Shown one piece after another: positions 1 through 13,731 of a DNA stretch of 64,000 bases. How positions within the stretch are numbered: the first letter of the stretch is position 1; the number at the start of each line of letters is the position of its first letter. The stretch comes from Ctenosaura bakeri. Taxonomy: Eukaryota > Chordata > Lepidosauria > Squamata > Iguanidae. Below the pieces are notes generated by a model. That model ran no database searches. It was not told where the DNA came from and saw only the letters and a program-made list of their open reading frames with translations. Location: contig CAOLHI010002146.1 of NCBI GenBank assembly GCA_948474755.1, positions 62,001 to 126,000 on the forward strand, read 5' to 3'. The position numbers and the translations under genes were made by a program.

Positions 1-230
1 TCCTGGGAAAGCCCCATTCAAAAGAATGGGACTTACTTTCAAAGTAAAAATGCATAAAGTTGTACAGCCTTAGTGTTCTGATCAAACCTGTCCAGGTAAT
101 TTTCACTAAACATAACACTCATTTGATATTGATACTGAAATTGACTACCCCAGGAAGTCATGGATCTTCCCCCATATAAGGAATGGCTCTATTGCTTTCT
201 GTCCATGAATCTGTAGTTTGTACAGTAAAC

Positions 231-285
231 AGAGGGCTGGACTAGATAACTTCTTAAGCCAATTTCCAACTCTGTATGGTAAAGA
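231..285 (+). mobile_element. CR1-type LINE 3' end fragment
   Basis: Contains gggctggactagataact and a following tttccaactctgtatgg, the usual end of amniote CR1 elements (ggactggatggcc...ccaactctatgattc). Only about 55 bp remain. Confidence 0.6.
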
Positions 286-1517
286 TTAATCTCAATGGAA
301 AATTAAAGGTCCTCATGGATAGGAATTTACTATCAGTTATTAAATAATAACAAGATGGGGAACCTGTGGCCTTATGGAACTATTCAATTTCAGTTCCCGT
401 CATCCAGCATCAGAGATTGTACTGACTGTTTCTTATGGGAGTTGACATCCAGCAATATTTGGAGGACCATAGATACCTCATCTCTACTTCATTATTAGAA
501 CCTAGAAAGAGAATTTCCTCTTGGCTTGGCAAAGAAAATAGTTTGTCCATTACAATGTTTTGGAGCTGTGGCTGATGGAAGTACCATTTCTTTCCCTCTA
601 TATTTCACTGTACTTAGATGCATGTAGATCTGTGAACCTCATTGCTATTCTGAATGGTTTATTGTTAAGGTTAGATGATGCTGCACTGGCCTCTTTTCTA
701 ATCATAAGGAACCCTGCATTTTAATGATAATGCCAGTGTGGCTTGCACCTTGCACCATGCTAGATTTGGTCAAAAGATCAATCAATTGGTGCTTTTGATG
801 GGTAGCACATCTTGAAGCAAGTTGCAAAGAAGCCAAAAACATATTTTTTTGAAATATATTTTTGGGAAGAGCAGAACAGGCTGTTGCTCTCAAGTTCTTC
901 CTTTTCTCCTCCTAAAGATCTGTTGCAAAGGCAGTTGGCTTATGTGGTTATTTAAGGTTGTAATGAGATTACAGCAATCTGGAATTATTCTGTACAATAA
1001 GCAAGAGTGAAATAGCAGTTTCTGCCCCATTCAAGGCATAGGTCAGATCTGTGGCGCGGAACTTTAATTGGTTCTGATGAGATCAGCTCTTGGCTAAGGA
1101 ACAGCCTCATTCCTAAGACTTGAAAAAAGGTCTGAATGTTCAAATGGATTTGGTTTGAATGAGATAATGACATCCTGAAGGTTGTGTGTATGTGCTCTTG
1201 TGCCAAAATGGTATCATGTCCACATACAAGTGGAAATATATGAGCATTCTTAGGGGAAAAACAGATTTGCTATTGTATAAACAGTCTTAAGGGAATGGAA
1301 AAGCCTAAGTAGGGGATATTTTGTTGTAAGTTGAACATTTTGTTGCAAGTTCAATGTGTCACATTTTACTTGGCTTGCTTTTTTCTCTCTCTAGAGAATC
1401 AATGTTTCCTGGGTCCTTAAGCCAAATTTTGGTGAAGATGAGGATGGTGTGACTCTCCTTTAGGAAATACCCGTTGATCATTTGTAGATATTATAATGGC
1501 CATTCAGCTGTAATTTC

Positions 1518-1800
1518 AGGGGTGGAGAACCTGAGACCCTAGGGTCAAATTAGGCCCTCCTGTGGGGTCTCAGTTTGGCCCTCTGGGCGTCACTAGACGC
1601 CACGTTCTCTTCCTCATGCAACCACCTTTTTTTAGCTTCCCAGCTTTGTATGGGACTGAAATACCTCTCCTAAGGTGCTCATTAAGAGCTAAAATATTTG
1701 TCCGACCCTTTTGCCTTTGGCTCTGTCTACCACTGGAATGCACCCCAGAGAACTTCACTGAAAGTGAATTCAACCCTGAGTCTGAAAGAGGTTCCCCATC
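1518..1800 (+). repeat. Unnamed interspersed repeat, copy 1
   Basis: About 280 bp with the landmarks tatgggactgaaatacctc, aaggtgctcattaagagct, ccactggaatgcaccccag and aagtgaattcaaccctgag in order. The same ordered landmarks recur at 41164-41470, 43785-44055 and, more decayed, 42840-43085. I do not recognise the family. Inferred to be a non-autonomous DNA transposon because nearby hAT-like MITEs share similar ends. Confidence 0.5.
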
Positions 1801-4566
1801 CTTGCTGACTTTGATCCCAGTGCCATCACTCCTGAGAACCTTGTTTTCGGTGCCAAAATTCAGCCCCGGGTGTGTAAAAGTGAAAAAGGATGGTGCTTCT
1901 GAGTATGAAATCCCTTGCTGTCACCCCTGAAAAAAAATTACGGATGGGATGAGCAGGCCGGACTTAGAGATGTGTAAAATCCAGACAGATTAGAGAAAGG
2001 CAGATAACTTGGTGGAAACTGACAGCTGCTAATGACCTAACAACCTGGTTGAGCAAAGCAAAATTGCCCACTGTGGCTGGAAGGGGCCAGTGGGGACCTT
2101 AATTAGGATGCGGCCTGATTAGGCTTACGATGCTTTATGTGAAACTGCCCTTGAAAAGTGATTTGATTTGGGAAGGCGCCATTGGTTTGCAATGTGGTGT
2201 CCAAGTTACTGAGCAGAACTCATTGCTCTGAGCAAAAGTGTTCAAGAAGTTGTTTTGGGGCCAAGGGATCCAAAGAACTACCTTCTGCTATAGGAAACTG
2301 AGATCATCAGTCAAAGCCCTCCCCTCCCCTCCTGACCCTGCAGTACAGTACATATGTTTGGAAGTGCCAAAGTATAGTATCTGACAGACCCAGTATGCAT
2401 GTCCCCCAACACTTGACGCCCAACAGATTTTACATAGGAATGATATATTTTTGGATGCTTGATTATTAACATGTAGAAATGTATAAGTAGTGGTGAATTT
2501 AGTGTGCCCACTTTGTGGAAACTTAACCCCCATGTACACCTTTTGCTTGAGCAAGTAAAGAAAATCTGGACCTTCCGCCCTGTGTGTGGATTATTGGCTG
2601 TTCATGCACCAGGAAAGAGCCTGCTTTGTGCATAACAAGCCCATAATACACCCGTTTTTAATTATAAATGGATTAAGAATTTCTGCGCAGTAGAGTTTGG
2701 TGTGGGATGCATGTGGAAATGACAACTAGATTAACTTTGTATTTCAGATCCACTAATGTAGTAGCAGCTGTCCTTCTGTTCTCTTAAAAAATATGTCTGT
2801 TGACTGACAATACATCCCACTTTGATTTATGAATAGGCTAATAATTCCAGCATGACAGAATTCAATCTGTGTAAGCATTATCAGCAATTTAAGACTCCAT
2901 GTTGAACACACTAATTAAGAGTTTGATGCCAGGACTAGGACAGTAGCTCAGTTGCCCACCCTGTCTGTCACGAAATGACTCCTCATAAAATGGTGTGAGT
3001 TGGCAGGTACGTGACTTAGAAGGGTACACAAAACCCACCGCAGCTTGAACAGCTTCCTTTTCATGCCATCTTGCTTAAGCTAAGAAGCATGGATCTGGCC
3101 ATGATCCACTTATAAAATTCAAACATAAAAGAGAGGGGAGAGTCAGTTTGATCTAATGTTTGTGATGACCTTGGGGAACTGGAAATTGTGCGCATCTTTT
3201 TTTTCCCTTCCCTCTGGAAAGTCAAAATGTTCCCTGCAGGGCTTTAATCACAATGGTCTTTTGTCTAAGAAGCAGCGATATGTGCTGTTTAAACAGCTCT
3301 GAGTTTAAAGCCTTGTTTGTTCCCAGCACTGAATTTGAAACAAACTGAAAAATGAACTTTGCATCATAAAAAAAAAGAAAAGAGAGAGAGACAAAGGAAG
3401 AAAGATCTGGATTGCTGCCTAATACTCTGAAAACATGTTGTGTTCCGGGATATCTCAAGAAAGTTATATTCTGTTCATGAGAGAGCTGTTGTACTGTAGC
3501 TGCCGTGGGTCCCAGTTTTTGTGGTTTTCTTCTGATGTGGGTGATTCTAAGTAGAAAAACAGCCCAAGGGGAGAGAATTGCTCCATCTTGTTAGTCAACC
3601 ACTCAAGATATTGGTCTTACTGTCATCACCCCCATGCTGACAGCAACCCAGATATGGAGTACTCAGCCAGATCATTTGGACCACCAGAAAGCAGAGGGTT
3701 TGATATCAGGAGAGTCCTAAGGTTGTACAACTCTGGCCTGTGCTGCCACATGAATGTAAAGCCCTGCTTATCTCGTTTTTGGGAGGAAGAATGAGAGATC
3801 TCAATTTTCTTCCTCCCTAGGCGAGATGGCAGATGGTTATTGTGCATACTTGCAGACCTGTTCACATTTGCAAAGCAAATTTTTGTGCATATTGTGGAAA
3901 GCCACCCCCCCACCCCGAAATGTGATTGCTGTTGTCTTATTGCATGGGCTTGTGAAAAGTATAGCCATTGGGTAGGTTGTCTGAATGTTTTTGATCAATC
4001 CCGTTGCCCTCCTGTGCTTGGGAAGAGTTTTGTTTTGTGCTGAAGCGTCTTGCAGAAATTGTAGGGAAATTAGCAGGAGGAGAGGAAGTCTTTCTATTTC
4101 CCTCTAGTGTAAATGGTGGAAAACCTCAGTCTAGTAGTCAGTTTTCTGACAGAATATCTTGAGATGTTGAAACACACTTTCTTGTTGAGGACCAAAATAT
4201 TTAGCAAGTGTTCGCTGTCATCAGTCCTCAGGGTGCACGCCCTTTTGAAACCCCTCCCTTCCACAATTCGTTAGACATGAGGATCATTTGCTTTGGATAT
4301 TTATTAAAACAATGTTTGTTTTATCATGACTTTCCCTGACCATTAACAAATTAAGTGGTTGGAAGCGTTATCTTATGGAGCCAGATAATGTTGCATTCTG
4401 TGGTGTTTTATAAATTATTAGTAACTGCATTGATATTGTGAGATGGGAATACATATAGAAATGTTTTAGATGAATAAATAATCAGATTCTTCTGCCCAAG
4501 TTCAGCACTGGATGTTTTATAGGCTGAGCACAGTTTCACAGCATTTGGTACTTGCTTCTGCTTGTC

Positions 4567-4760
4567 AGTTGTTGTGTGCCTTCAAGTTGTTTCCAATTTA
4601 TGGTGACCCCAAGGCAAACCTATCACAGAGTTTTCTGGCAGTTGAGAGGATGTGACACACCCAAGGTCACCCAGTGGGCTTCCATGGCTAAGCAGGGAAT
4701 CAAACCCTGGTCTCCAGGGTCGCAGTTCGACGCTGAAACTGCTATACCACGCTGGCTCTC
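4567..4760 (-). mobile_element. Sauria-type SINE (full, minus strand)
   Basis: Read on the minus strand: head gagagccagcgtggtatagc, B-box-like tRNA segment (remnant gttcgattcc-type), middle ccactgggtgaccttgggtg, and a Bov-B-like tail, gtcaccataaattgg then cttgaaggcacacaacaac. This matches the plus-strand copy at 49600. The family is tRNA-headed and typical of squamates. Confidence 0.85.
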
Positions 4761-5286
4761 CTGCTTGTCGGTACTGCTGAATTGTCTGAGTCCTCCTTCT
4801 ACCCATCACCCTTTCTAGAAAGCAAGGAGTCAGGCCTTCTGTCAATTGCCAGTCTTGGTGCTTTTCTTCTTTAAGCACTTGGCATTTCTAGTGTGGCAGC
4901 TGCTTAGCCATGCACGTGCAGTGGTTTATGTGACACCCTGTCTTCAGGAGCTGACCCACATAAAAGAACACAATCCCCTCTGACAGTCTCTAGAATGTTC
5001 CTGTCATGGCAGGAAGTGTCTGAGGAGGCAACGCTTCTTTCTCCTCCAAGAGATGTGACAGATCTTGGAGAGGGAGCTGATGTACAGAACTGGGGGATGT
5101 AGGGCAGAGCAGACGTCACTGAAACAAAAGCCATCAGTCAGAAAATGGCTGACTTACTGAACTAGTTCAGGCCCTGAGAAAAGACTCCACATTTACATCT
5201 TGTTGTATAAGGAAATTGTTCGGTGATGAACCATGACATAATCTGGCAAAAAAATTAGGATGAATGGTATATAGCATATGTTGAGA

Positions 5287-5512
5287 GGGCCCAAATGCTC
5301 TAAGTGCCCTAGATCCTCTTTGATCTTGGAAGCTAGTGAAGGTCAGCCCTAGTTAATACTTGGATGGGAGGCCACCAATAAATACCAATGCTGTAGGAGG
5401 TATGTCAGAAGAACAAAGAGGCCAAAGCTCCTCTGAGGATTCCTTGCCTAAGAAAAGCATATGAAATTCATGGGGTCACCATAAGTTAACAGGCAACTTC
5501 AAGTAAATCCAC
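5287..5512 (+). mobile_element. 5S rRNA-derived SINE
   Basis: The head resembles 5S rRNA including its internal promoter: tgatcttggaagct, then aatacttggatgggaggcca and aataccaatgctgtagg. A tail, gaggattccttgcctaag then ggggtcaccataagttaaca, follows; it matches the Bov-B-like tail of the Sauria SINEs. A decayed retrotransposed copy, not a 5S gene. Confidence 0.85.
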
Positions 5513-5994
5513 ACACAGCCCATGTGGAAAAACCAATTGGCTGCATTTCCTTGGGGATCTTCAGTGCTGTCCACGATGGGTGCCCAAGCCACACCCTGCT
5601 GCTGAATTCCCCCCTTCTCCCTGCTGTTTTTTGTTTTATGCTAAATTGGGAAAAAAGGCACCTCTTTTGCTTTTCATTCTAGACTTTAGAAGGAAAGTGA
5701 GTTGCAAGGAGAGAAAGCGATTGCTCTGTTTCTTCACTGGTTGGCTGTGGACTGCTATTTAAATTTTTCACAATGCCCAGAGTGACATTGTGTTGGAGGC
5801 ACTATGTGCAGCTGAAATGGTAATTTCATCCAGCCACCTGCTGCTGCACAGTGCACTGGGCCAGAAAAATGAATAAGGATCCGGAACGGGCATCTGAAGT
5901 CCCACTGGGGGAAATGACTGACTGGAGAGTGCTCGTGTCAAATTAACACGTTTGGACATTTCAGGAAGGTGTGTTAGTGCATTATCAGAGCTTT

Positions 5995-6080
5995 AGATGT
6001 TAGTTTTTGGATGACAAACCCCAGTGGCTGTGCTGCCTGGAGGATTCTGGGAGCTGTCATCTTAAAAAGTAACTTTCCCA
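5995..6080 (+). mobile_element. hAT-like MITE fragment (AAAAGTAACTTT type)
   Basis: Contains a decayed left arm (gtttttggatgacaaaccc), a centre ctgggagctgtcat, and an arm aaaaagtaactttccca. The same family occurs at 17461-17515, 44662-44762 and 58685-58790, where the ends read cagagcttggaaaagttac. Confidence 0.5.
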
Positions 6081-6643
6081 TGCCCTGGCATTAACATTCT
6101 TCAAGCAGTTGGCATACAACATTCAGAATTCCCACGGGAACTACTAAGTGTCTCCTATTTCCATGGTCTTGCTAAGTACACTGATCATCATACTCCCCTG
6201 TGGCACCCATAATTTACAAAAGAGCTAACGACTGCTCATCTGTCTTGCAGTGCCTTGTGCTAGCAGAACTTTATTACCCTAGTTGGGAGATTTTTTCCTT
6301 GCAGGTTTTTTTTGTGTGGCAAAGCACCCCCCCATACATTAAATTCTCACCTCTTCACATCCATCAAAAACATAGACAGTGGGTACCAGCTGGCAGCTTC
6401 TCAGCTTCAGCTATAATAGAGGGACTGGTTTATTGTTCCATCAGGTTGTGCCTTTTCTTAAAATTAACTAGGAAACTAAATTAATGTTTTACACTGCCAT
6501 TTTTGGCGTTCATACCTACCCACCTGTTTCTTTGCTGCAGTAAAAAAAAAAATAGCAGGGAATTGCTGCTTGGCTCCCTTTGGCTTATGAAGCATGAGCT
6601 TAGAAGAAACTTTTGGTAGCTCTCTATAAAATGTACAGTTATT

Positions 6644-6670
6644 CACACACACACACACACGCACGCACAC
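6644..6670. repeat. (CA)n microsatellite
   Basis: Alternating CA run grading into gcacgcacac; no interruption by other motifs. Confidence 0.9.
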
Positions 6671-9600
6671 ATGCATTTCAACTCCATTAACAGCATACTC
6701 ATTCTCCATGTGCGGATCTTTATGTAGTCAGATTTGTGCTATCCAAGAAGAGCAATATCATCAGGCTAGGGTTAACCCCAGGGTCTGCGGAAACACATAA
6801 AATATTGGCAGAGACCCAGGCCTAAAAAAGTCCTTTCAATTAGGACTGTGTACGTTCAGTGAGCACAGAACGTTGACCAGTGGTTTTGAGGAAAACAGAG
6901 CAAATGGACATCTAATGGAGGATCTTGAGGCAGGCATGGCTAGGTGGGTTGTATCCTGAACAGGAGCACTTTGTGCTGCAAATGTTTGTTACAGCCCAAA
7001 TCTGTGTGCATAAAGTTACATCTGAGCCTGATGTAGGATGAGCAAGCATGATTCTTAATATTGGTCCAGTTTATATAAAAACAGCCAGCTATCACATTTT
7101 ACAAGCTTTGAATTTACATTTTGGAAAGCCATGCTTGATGAAGTCACAAGGATCTCTCACCACCTGCTCTGCCACTGCCATTTAGGGATGCTCCTAATTT
7201 ACCACTGTTCCCAGATGCAAGGTGCACCATTAAGCCCATGGTGGTGGGCAGAAGAGGAAGAAAGAGGCAGAGGAGTCAAACTGGAGCAGAAAAGGGATGA
7301 TGAATCAGTCTCTCCAGTTGGCTCACTCCATGCTTTAAACAAGATCTTTTCATGTATAATTGCTTACAGGAAATGGGTATGGTGGGGAAGCTGCCAAAGC
7401 TTGGGAAGTTACTTTTTTAAAAAACAGTCTTCCCCAGTTACTCATTTTGTTGTTCTTTCTGATTTTATGCTGGGTTACAATAAACTGACCTGAGGAACTG
7501 GTAGAAAAAGTCTCTCATCCCATCAGGCGCTGACAGAAAATATTCTGGGATAAACAAAATATCTGTGGGTCTCCAAATAAAATCTGAAAGAACAGGAACA
7601 AAATCTGGGACTTTCTGGTCTGTTTAACGTGTCTGGATGTGCTCTTAAAAAGTCTTTGTTTGCCAGCAGGACAATATGGGGTGTAGGAGCCAACCCAGTT
7701 CCTCTTGGCAGAGAGTTCCACAGCCTGGGAGTAGCCCTCGAGCAAGCCTTCTCAAGAAAGCTGGTTTATACCAGCTCAGATTCCCAGGTCATCCAGCATT
7801 GCCTTCTCTGCAAACTGCCAAAACAAGAAGGAAAGACTCTTCTGTATTCATGCAGGGTCATGGGACAAAATAAGAAGTTAGGGTCAGCAGCCATTCAGCT
7901 CATCCTGCTGTGCATCTGGAATGAAATGGGCCAAACCTCATAGTTTTCCAAAAAATGGTAACAAAGATTCTACTGGCATGCTAAAGAATAACATGTTTTA
8001 TTTGCCATAACTTTCACTGACTGATGTGAGGTTTAAGGTGCCACAAGACTCTTCATTTTTAAATCTAAAATAGGAACTTTTCCCGCCTCTGGAGAATCTA
8101 GGCTTGGCTACAGCTGTAAAGGGCCAACCCCCAACTGCCACACAGTCTTCACCTCCAAACAGTGGATCCCACTTACTGAACAGGGCTTTTGATAGAAACT
8201 CTTTGCAACTTTCACAGCACTGTAGCATCAGACCACTCCTTTGCTTCTCAGACAGCCTGGAGAAGCAGGTTGCTGGAGTTTTTTAACATATATTTTTGGA
8301 GAACATTTTGGGCTAGAGCAGTGCAAATCCACTTGTGTAATAAAGCAACCTGTGAGAAAAACATGCTGGAGGCCTTTTCCAGCTGTGTCGCATTTTTCAA
8401 TGAGGCCAAGGGACCTGGGGAGCTTTTGAGGCTTCCTACGCTGGGCCTCTGAGCTGTTCTGTGGCTGAGTGTCCTCAGTCAGATTACCCAAAAAGGGAAC
8501 AGGGAGAGAACAGCACCCACACTTAGCGTGAGATGGACCCTGCTGTCCCTATATGTCTGGCAGAGCTGAGTGCTTGGCATGTCATCGCTTCCATGCCATG
8601 TATTCCTGCTATGGGCAAATCGAGATGGCACGGCCAAAAGCAAAGCAGTGGTTGCCAAACCCTTTGCCTTGGACCGGAACAGTTTTGCACGCTTGGGAAA
8701 TCTTCATAAAGCATTCCCGTCCAGTAGACCAGGTGCTGGGCCTCACAGCTGAGGACTTCGTAGGCGGGGGGGGGGTGTTGCTGAGAATTGATTGAGCTGT
8801 TCACGCAACATGGGCTGCTTTGATAATGTGCTGTTTCACCTAAGCACTTTGTACAGATATATTTTTAATGGGGCAGGTGTCAAACTGTTTTCCTTATAAA
8901 TCTTTGTAAGCAGCCCAGTCCATTATTATTTGTGAGCCTCTCCATTAAATATACATCCGCACAATGCTGGAAGCAGCTAAACAAAAATTATAGCTCTTTT
9001 TTGGACAATTTGGTAAAATATTGAATCTTAGCTCACTCAGAGGGAACAATGTTTCCGTTACCAGCCAGCTGATGGCATTTGGAAAGCTGCTGCAGGTTTA
9101 TGCTCTTTTTTGCTTGGAAGACCAAGACATTGGAGTCCTCTTCCCCCATCCCTTGATAAAGAGTGAAAGAAGAGAGCTGAAAACAGACAACTCCCAAGTT
9201 TGCACCACTGCTTCTTTTGCGCAGTTTTATTCTCTTTGTGTTGTCTACTCTGAACAACAGGAATGTTAATGTTTTCTAGTGTATGCGTCTTTCATATTTT
9301 GTTGGTGTACTTGATTTCACTGATTTAACTCTTGTTTTTACCCAGCCTTTTAGTTCAAAAAATTTCCAATATGACCTAGGAACAACAACAACAACAAATC
9401 AATTTAAAACAATACAGTGTTGTTGGGAGATCCTGGAATTATTTTTTTTCTTCCAACCACATGAGCCCTGTCTTCCTCTTCCAAAATAAGGCAACCTGTT
9501 TCGAACCAACCTCTCTAAGAAAAGTCACCCTCTGTTTCAGAGGGGATGCTCCTCCCAATCTGGATGATTCAGAGAAGGTTCATCACAACCTCTCTCTTTC

Positions 9601-10549
9601 TCTGTGAGTGTGTGTCTCTCTCTCTGTGTATGCATATCCACCGGCGTATTTGCATGTCTCATTTAGCATTTATATTGCAAACAATTATATCATTGGCTCT
9701 AAAGGGGGGAATTGACTGTCTTATGTAGTCCAGTTCATTAGATGATGGTTGTTGCAGTTAGTTTGTAAAATGAGCGTGTGCCAAGCAAATCTGCCAGGGA
9801 TGAGAAACAGGAGTTGGAGTGGGATGTGCAGTTTCCACTTGGCTGCAGCTGGCTCAATCCTGGGATTTCAGTCAGTGCACTAAGCAGTGCTGCCCATCCA
9901 TCCAGAACTGTTGGATTGGAAAGAGTTCCTGCCGTGCCATTTCTCTGCTGTCTCAGTTAAACAGCAGAAGTAGCCACCATAACCCAAGGCTCAATTTAGT
10001 GTGCATGCTCATTCTCTCCCCTGCCCCCCCCATGCACACTCAAAGGTTTCACAGCAAAGATGTGCCCTGGCAGGTACAGAGCCATTGACGACATCCTGAG
10101 ACAAAATTTTCATCAGAGGTGATTACCAAAAAAGAGAGTGGAAAGGGGGGGAGCTGTGTTACAGAGGCTTAGGCATGTCTGAGCATCATCACGGAACTGT
10201 ATTTGTTTGCTATCACATAGAGCATGTCAGGTTCAGAGACTGGTAAGATCCTCTGGCACAACTGAAGTGGAAAAATGACGCGTTGTTGACTTAGACTCTA
10301 AACCTTAGATCCTGTTCCAAATTTACTGGGGTGGGAAGGGTTCTGCGGATGAAGCTAGACCCAGTTGTGTGGGAATTCTCCAAAGACCTTTAAGATTCTC
10401 TGGTTTTTCTCTGGGATATTTTCCCTTTCCTATAGAATTTTCTGTGACCAGGGTGTGGTGGTAAATTTTGAAGGATAGATGTCTACTCAGTGCTCACTTT
10501 TAGAGGGTCCAAAAATGCAAGCAGCTATGTTAATTCAGAACCAGAGTTT

Positions 10550-10690
10550 CATCCACATTACAGAATTATAATTATAACTACATTCTTTGCAATCCTGGGA
10601 TTTGCAGCTTGGTGAGGTGTTTAGAATTGCCTGCCAGAGCACTCTAGTGCTGAAGTTTGAAAGGATGCCCTATAGCTACCTAGAAGAGAA
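10550..10690. mobile_element. Long-TIR palindromic MITE, partial copy
   Basis: Shares acattacagaattataatt, aatcctgggatttgcagctt and ctgccagagcactctagtgc with the fuller foldback element at 42581-42805. Only about half of the element is recognisable. Confidence 0.5.
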
Positions 10691-10702
10691 TTCTAAAAGC
10701 AG

Positions 10703-10745
10703 CCCTCTCGGATCAGATCAATGGCCTATCTAAACCAGCATCCTT
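10703..10745 (-). mobile_element. tRNA-derived SINE 3' tail fragment
   Basis: cggatcagatcaatggccta followed by tctaaaccagcatcc is the reverse of the common tail 'gaccaatggtctgactcag' of an amniote tRNA-headed SINE. A short fragment only. Confidence 0.4.
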
Positions 10746-11267
10746 TTTCTGCTATGGCTAACCAAATACCTCAGGAAAGCCCAGATTCCTAGACTTAGAA
10801 GGGATCTTGATCATTTAGCTCAACCACCTGATCAGTGCAAGATGGAGTCACAGTATTGCTGACAGTTAGCTGCCATACCTTTAATACTTCCAGCAAAGGA
10901 GAATGTACCTATCCAGCCACCTTCTCCTGAGATAGTCGGGTTTGCTCTCAACTTGTGTTCTTCCTGAATGCTGCAGTGTGTGTGTGTGAGAGAGAGAGGC
11001 AGACTCATATATAGAGTATTCCCCAGTGTCTCACTGTGAAGGTAGTATAAAGCCATCACGACCAGCAACCACTGATAGCTTTATCCCCCACGAATTTCTC
11101 TAATCCCCCTTTAAAGCCATCTACATTGATGGTTCCACCTGTTGCACAGTGTCTCTGTTTACTGCAGAACAGCCAGCCTTCTGCTGATTTAAAAGCCAAG
11201 AGGGTGTTCTTTAGGTTAAAGAGTTATAAAGGAAATACAGTTGTTCTACAATATGTAATCAATTTGC

Positions 11268-11405
11268 AGTGGGCCTTCAAGTCGTTTCCAACTTATGGTG
11301 ACCCGAAGGCAGATTTGTTCAGAGGGGATTTGCCTTGCCTTCCTCTGAAGAAGCTAGGAAAATATGACTTGCCCAGGGTCACACAGTGTGTTTCCATGGC
11401 AAAAC
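11268..11405 (-). mobile_element. Sauria-type SINE fragment (minus strand)
   Basis: Minus-oriented tail, gggccttcaagtcgtttcca then cttatggtgaccc, followed by the middle segment gacttgcccagggtcacaca and gtttccatggc. The tRNA-like head is missing or decayed. Confidence 0.75.
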
Positions 11406-11949
11406 AGACAAGTTTCATTAATTCGACCAAGGGATTTGCTCTTTCCATAGGCAAGACTTGGAACCCCATGCACATGGGAGCAGTCCCAAGCAAGCCTCCG
11501 TAGGCAAGAAGAACTAATGAAAGAGTGGACTCCACATCGAATTAATGCAACTTGTCCTTGATTTGGAAGCATCAAAGGAGCAAGTTGTCATATAATGGGA
11601 CATCGAAAGGCAGGGGCTTCCTGTATTTATGTGCTCACCTGAGAACCAAATGCCCCATGAGCAGGAGAAGAACCAAATGTCATCACCAAATAGTCTGTGG
11701 TTTACTGGTAACATGATTGTTCTTGTTGATGTTATGTCACTTGCTTAGAGAACATTGTTGGCTGAAGAATGGGATAAAAATATTTAAATAAATATAGATA
11801 AATATTTACCTATAGGTATTCTAGAGACAAAAGGTACCCATTACCTACTCTGAGATAACAGTTGCTAGAACTGGGAGAGAGGGCTTGGTCCCTGCAGACT
11901 GACAGCTCCAGCAGTCATGTTGCAACCCCCTCTTTCACAGCTTTGCCTG

Positions 11950-12015
11950 GAGATCTTGGGGATTCAATTTAGGCTCTTCAACATGCAGAGTATTTTCTCT
12001 ACCACTGAGCTCATC
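11950..12015 (-). mobile_element. tRNA-derived SINE head fragment (minus strand)
   Basis: gattcaatttaggctcttca, then atgcagag and taccactgagctc, correspond to the B-box and A-box ends of the tRNA-headed SINE seen complete at 34679-34866. Confidence 0.5.
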
Positions 12016-13731
12016 CACAGTATCAGCTTAACACCATCATGGCTATATATTCCAAATTCACATCTGTTGTATTTTAGTGCTGCCAGGGAGACTTCAAAAG
12101 TTTTCCTTCCCCATACCCTGATGGCACAGGCGTGATGCAGTTTTAATATGATTTATACACTCATATTTGTCAGAAGAATAAGGAAGGGGAAAGAAAGACC
12201 TTGAACTCAGAAGGACAGAGACCTTCCATTATGCCTTCCAAAACCAGATACCCAAAGCTACTCGTTAAGATTTAAAACATAAAGGAGCGTGGCTGCTTTT
12301 GCTTTTCTTTTTTCTGGGCAGCAGTCTTTGGAATTCAATATGAGTCCAATTTCTGTTTACTTTGGAGCCAGTTAGCTTTTGATCATTCCATCTATTTATG
12401 CCGAGAAAAAGCAGCCAACCGGTCTAGATGTGGAAAGAAAGGAAAGCGGTGTCTTTCAGCTTCTGAGAAGAGAAGGCAGGAATTGTTGTACCTGTCTTGT
12501 TTCTCATCTCATGGCAGCAACAACTTACTGTGCTTGAAAAGGTGGAAGGAGAAATGAGGCCATACTAGGGGTGGGGATTCTGTAAATGTCTTGTCTTTCA
12601 TTGAGGGCCTATGGTCAGCCTTCAGAAAATCTCACAGAGCTATTAGTCGTTGCTGTTGTCCTTCTTGCTGAGTCTGACTATGTACAGGACCTTGTTAACA
12701 AACCAGGTTTGGTCTGAAATCCCCTCTTTTTAAATTTTTCTTGAGGGTGCAGCTCTTTTCCAAGACTGGTGGTGAATATTTGGGGTGTGGTCAATCTTAC
12801 CGGTGTTTCAGTGGCCTCTTTGCACTGCTGTCACAAGCTGTTTTGTAGCCTTACACAACAGCCCATATGCCTCCACCCCATCTAGGGCCTACACTTTAAA
12901 AAGTCTTGCTGTGCCATTTGGGTACCAAATTCTGGTTTTACTTCTCTCTCTCCTGCCTCCCTTCTACCTTGGTGTTGCCCACAGCAGGGCATTTCACTCT
13001 GCCACTTGGCAAGGCCAGCTCTGCCTCCCTGTTTCTGGCTGCCATTTTTATTCTCCCAGATTTCCCCAGAAGGTTCTGAGGTAACATTTTTCCAAGTGGC
13101 GTTTGGCAAGAGGAGAAGTAGAATAGTAGCCCCCAACTGGGCTCCATTATTGATTGTCTTGTCTCCCAGATGCACACACAGCCCTCTAGACATCAGCACG
13201 GATGCTGACACAGAGAGGAAAATCTCAAGTAATGAATTCCAATCAGAGACCTCGGCAAGTGCCTTGAAATCACAAACATCAAAGCGATGATCTCAACTGA
13301 GCATATAATTACAAGAGGGACCTGCTGTGAGCTTTGGAAAGAGGATGAAGGGGAAAGCTTCTCCAATGGGTCTTTCACCTTGCGATGAATCAGAGATGAC
13401 ACAATGAAAACGGAATAGGGAAAGAGAAGGAAGGAGGGAGTGTGTGCGTGCTTTGGCTTCCTGTCATGCTGTAGGGAAACAGAAATTCTGTATTTACCTG
13501 TGAATTCCTTTTCTGGTTGAGGGGGAGGGAAGGAGGCTGAGTAGTTTGGGGATGTCCTGCCTTTTCCGAGACAGAGGAGCAGGCTCCAGTCTTCCTCCTA
13601 GGTTTCCCCAGGCCAGGCAGTTTGTCTCTGTGAACAAAGCACTGCTGTCCAGCCAAAGCCCACCGGCAGGGTCCAGTGTTCATATTTTTCATGAGTCCTC
13701 CTCCTGAGGTGCAGCTGGAAGGACAAGAGGT

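Noticed and set aside
1562..1930. 122-codon open frame
   Set aside because: Lies largely inside the unnamed interspersed repeat, copies of which elsewhere do not keep the frame.
5287..5400. 5S rRNA gene
   Set aside because: The 5S-like part is diverged and fused to a SINE tail, and two further copies show the same fusion, so it is a retrotransposon and not a gene.
8553..8795. Possible coding exon in a G/C-richer block
   Set aside because: Open on the plus strand but without plausible splice sites in phase or family resemblance; better treated as unique non-coding sequence.
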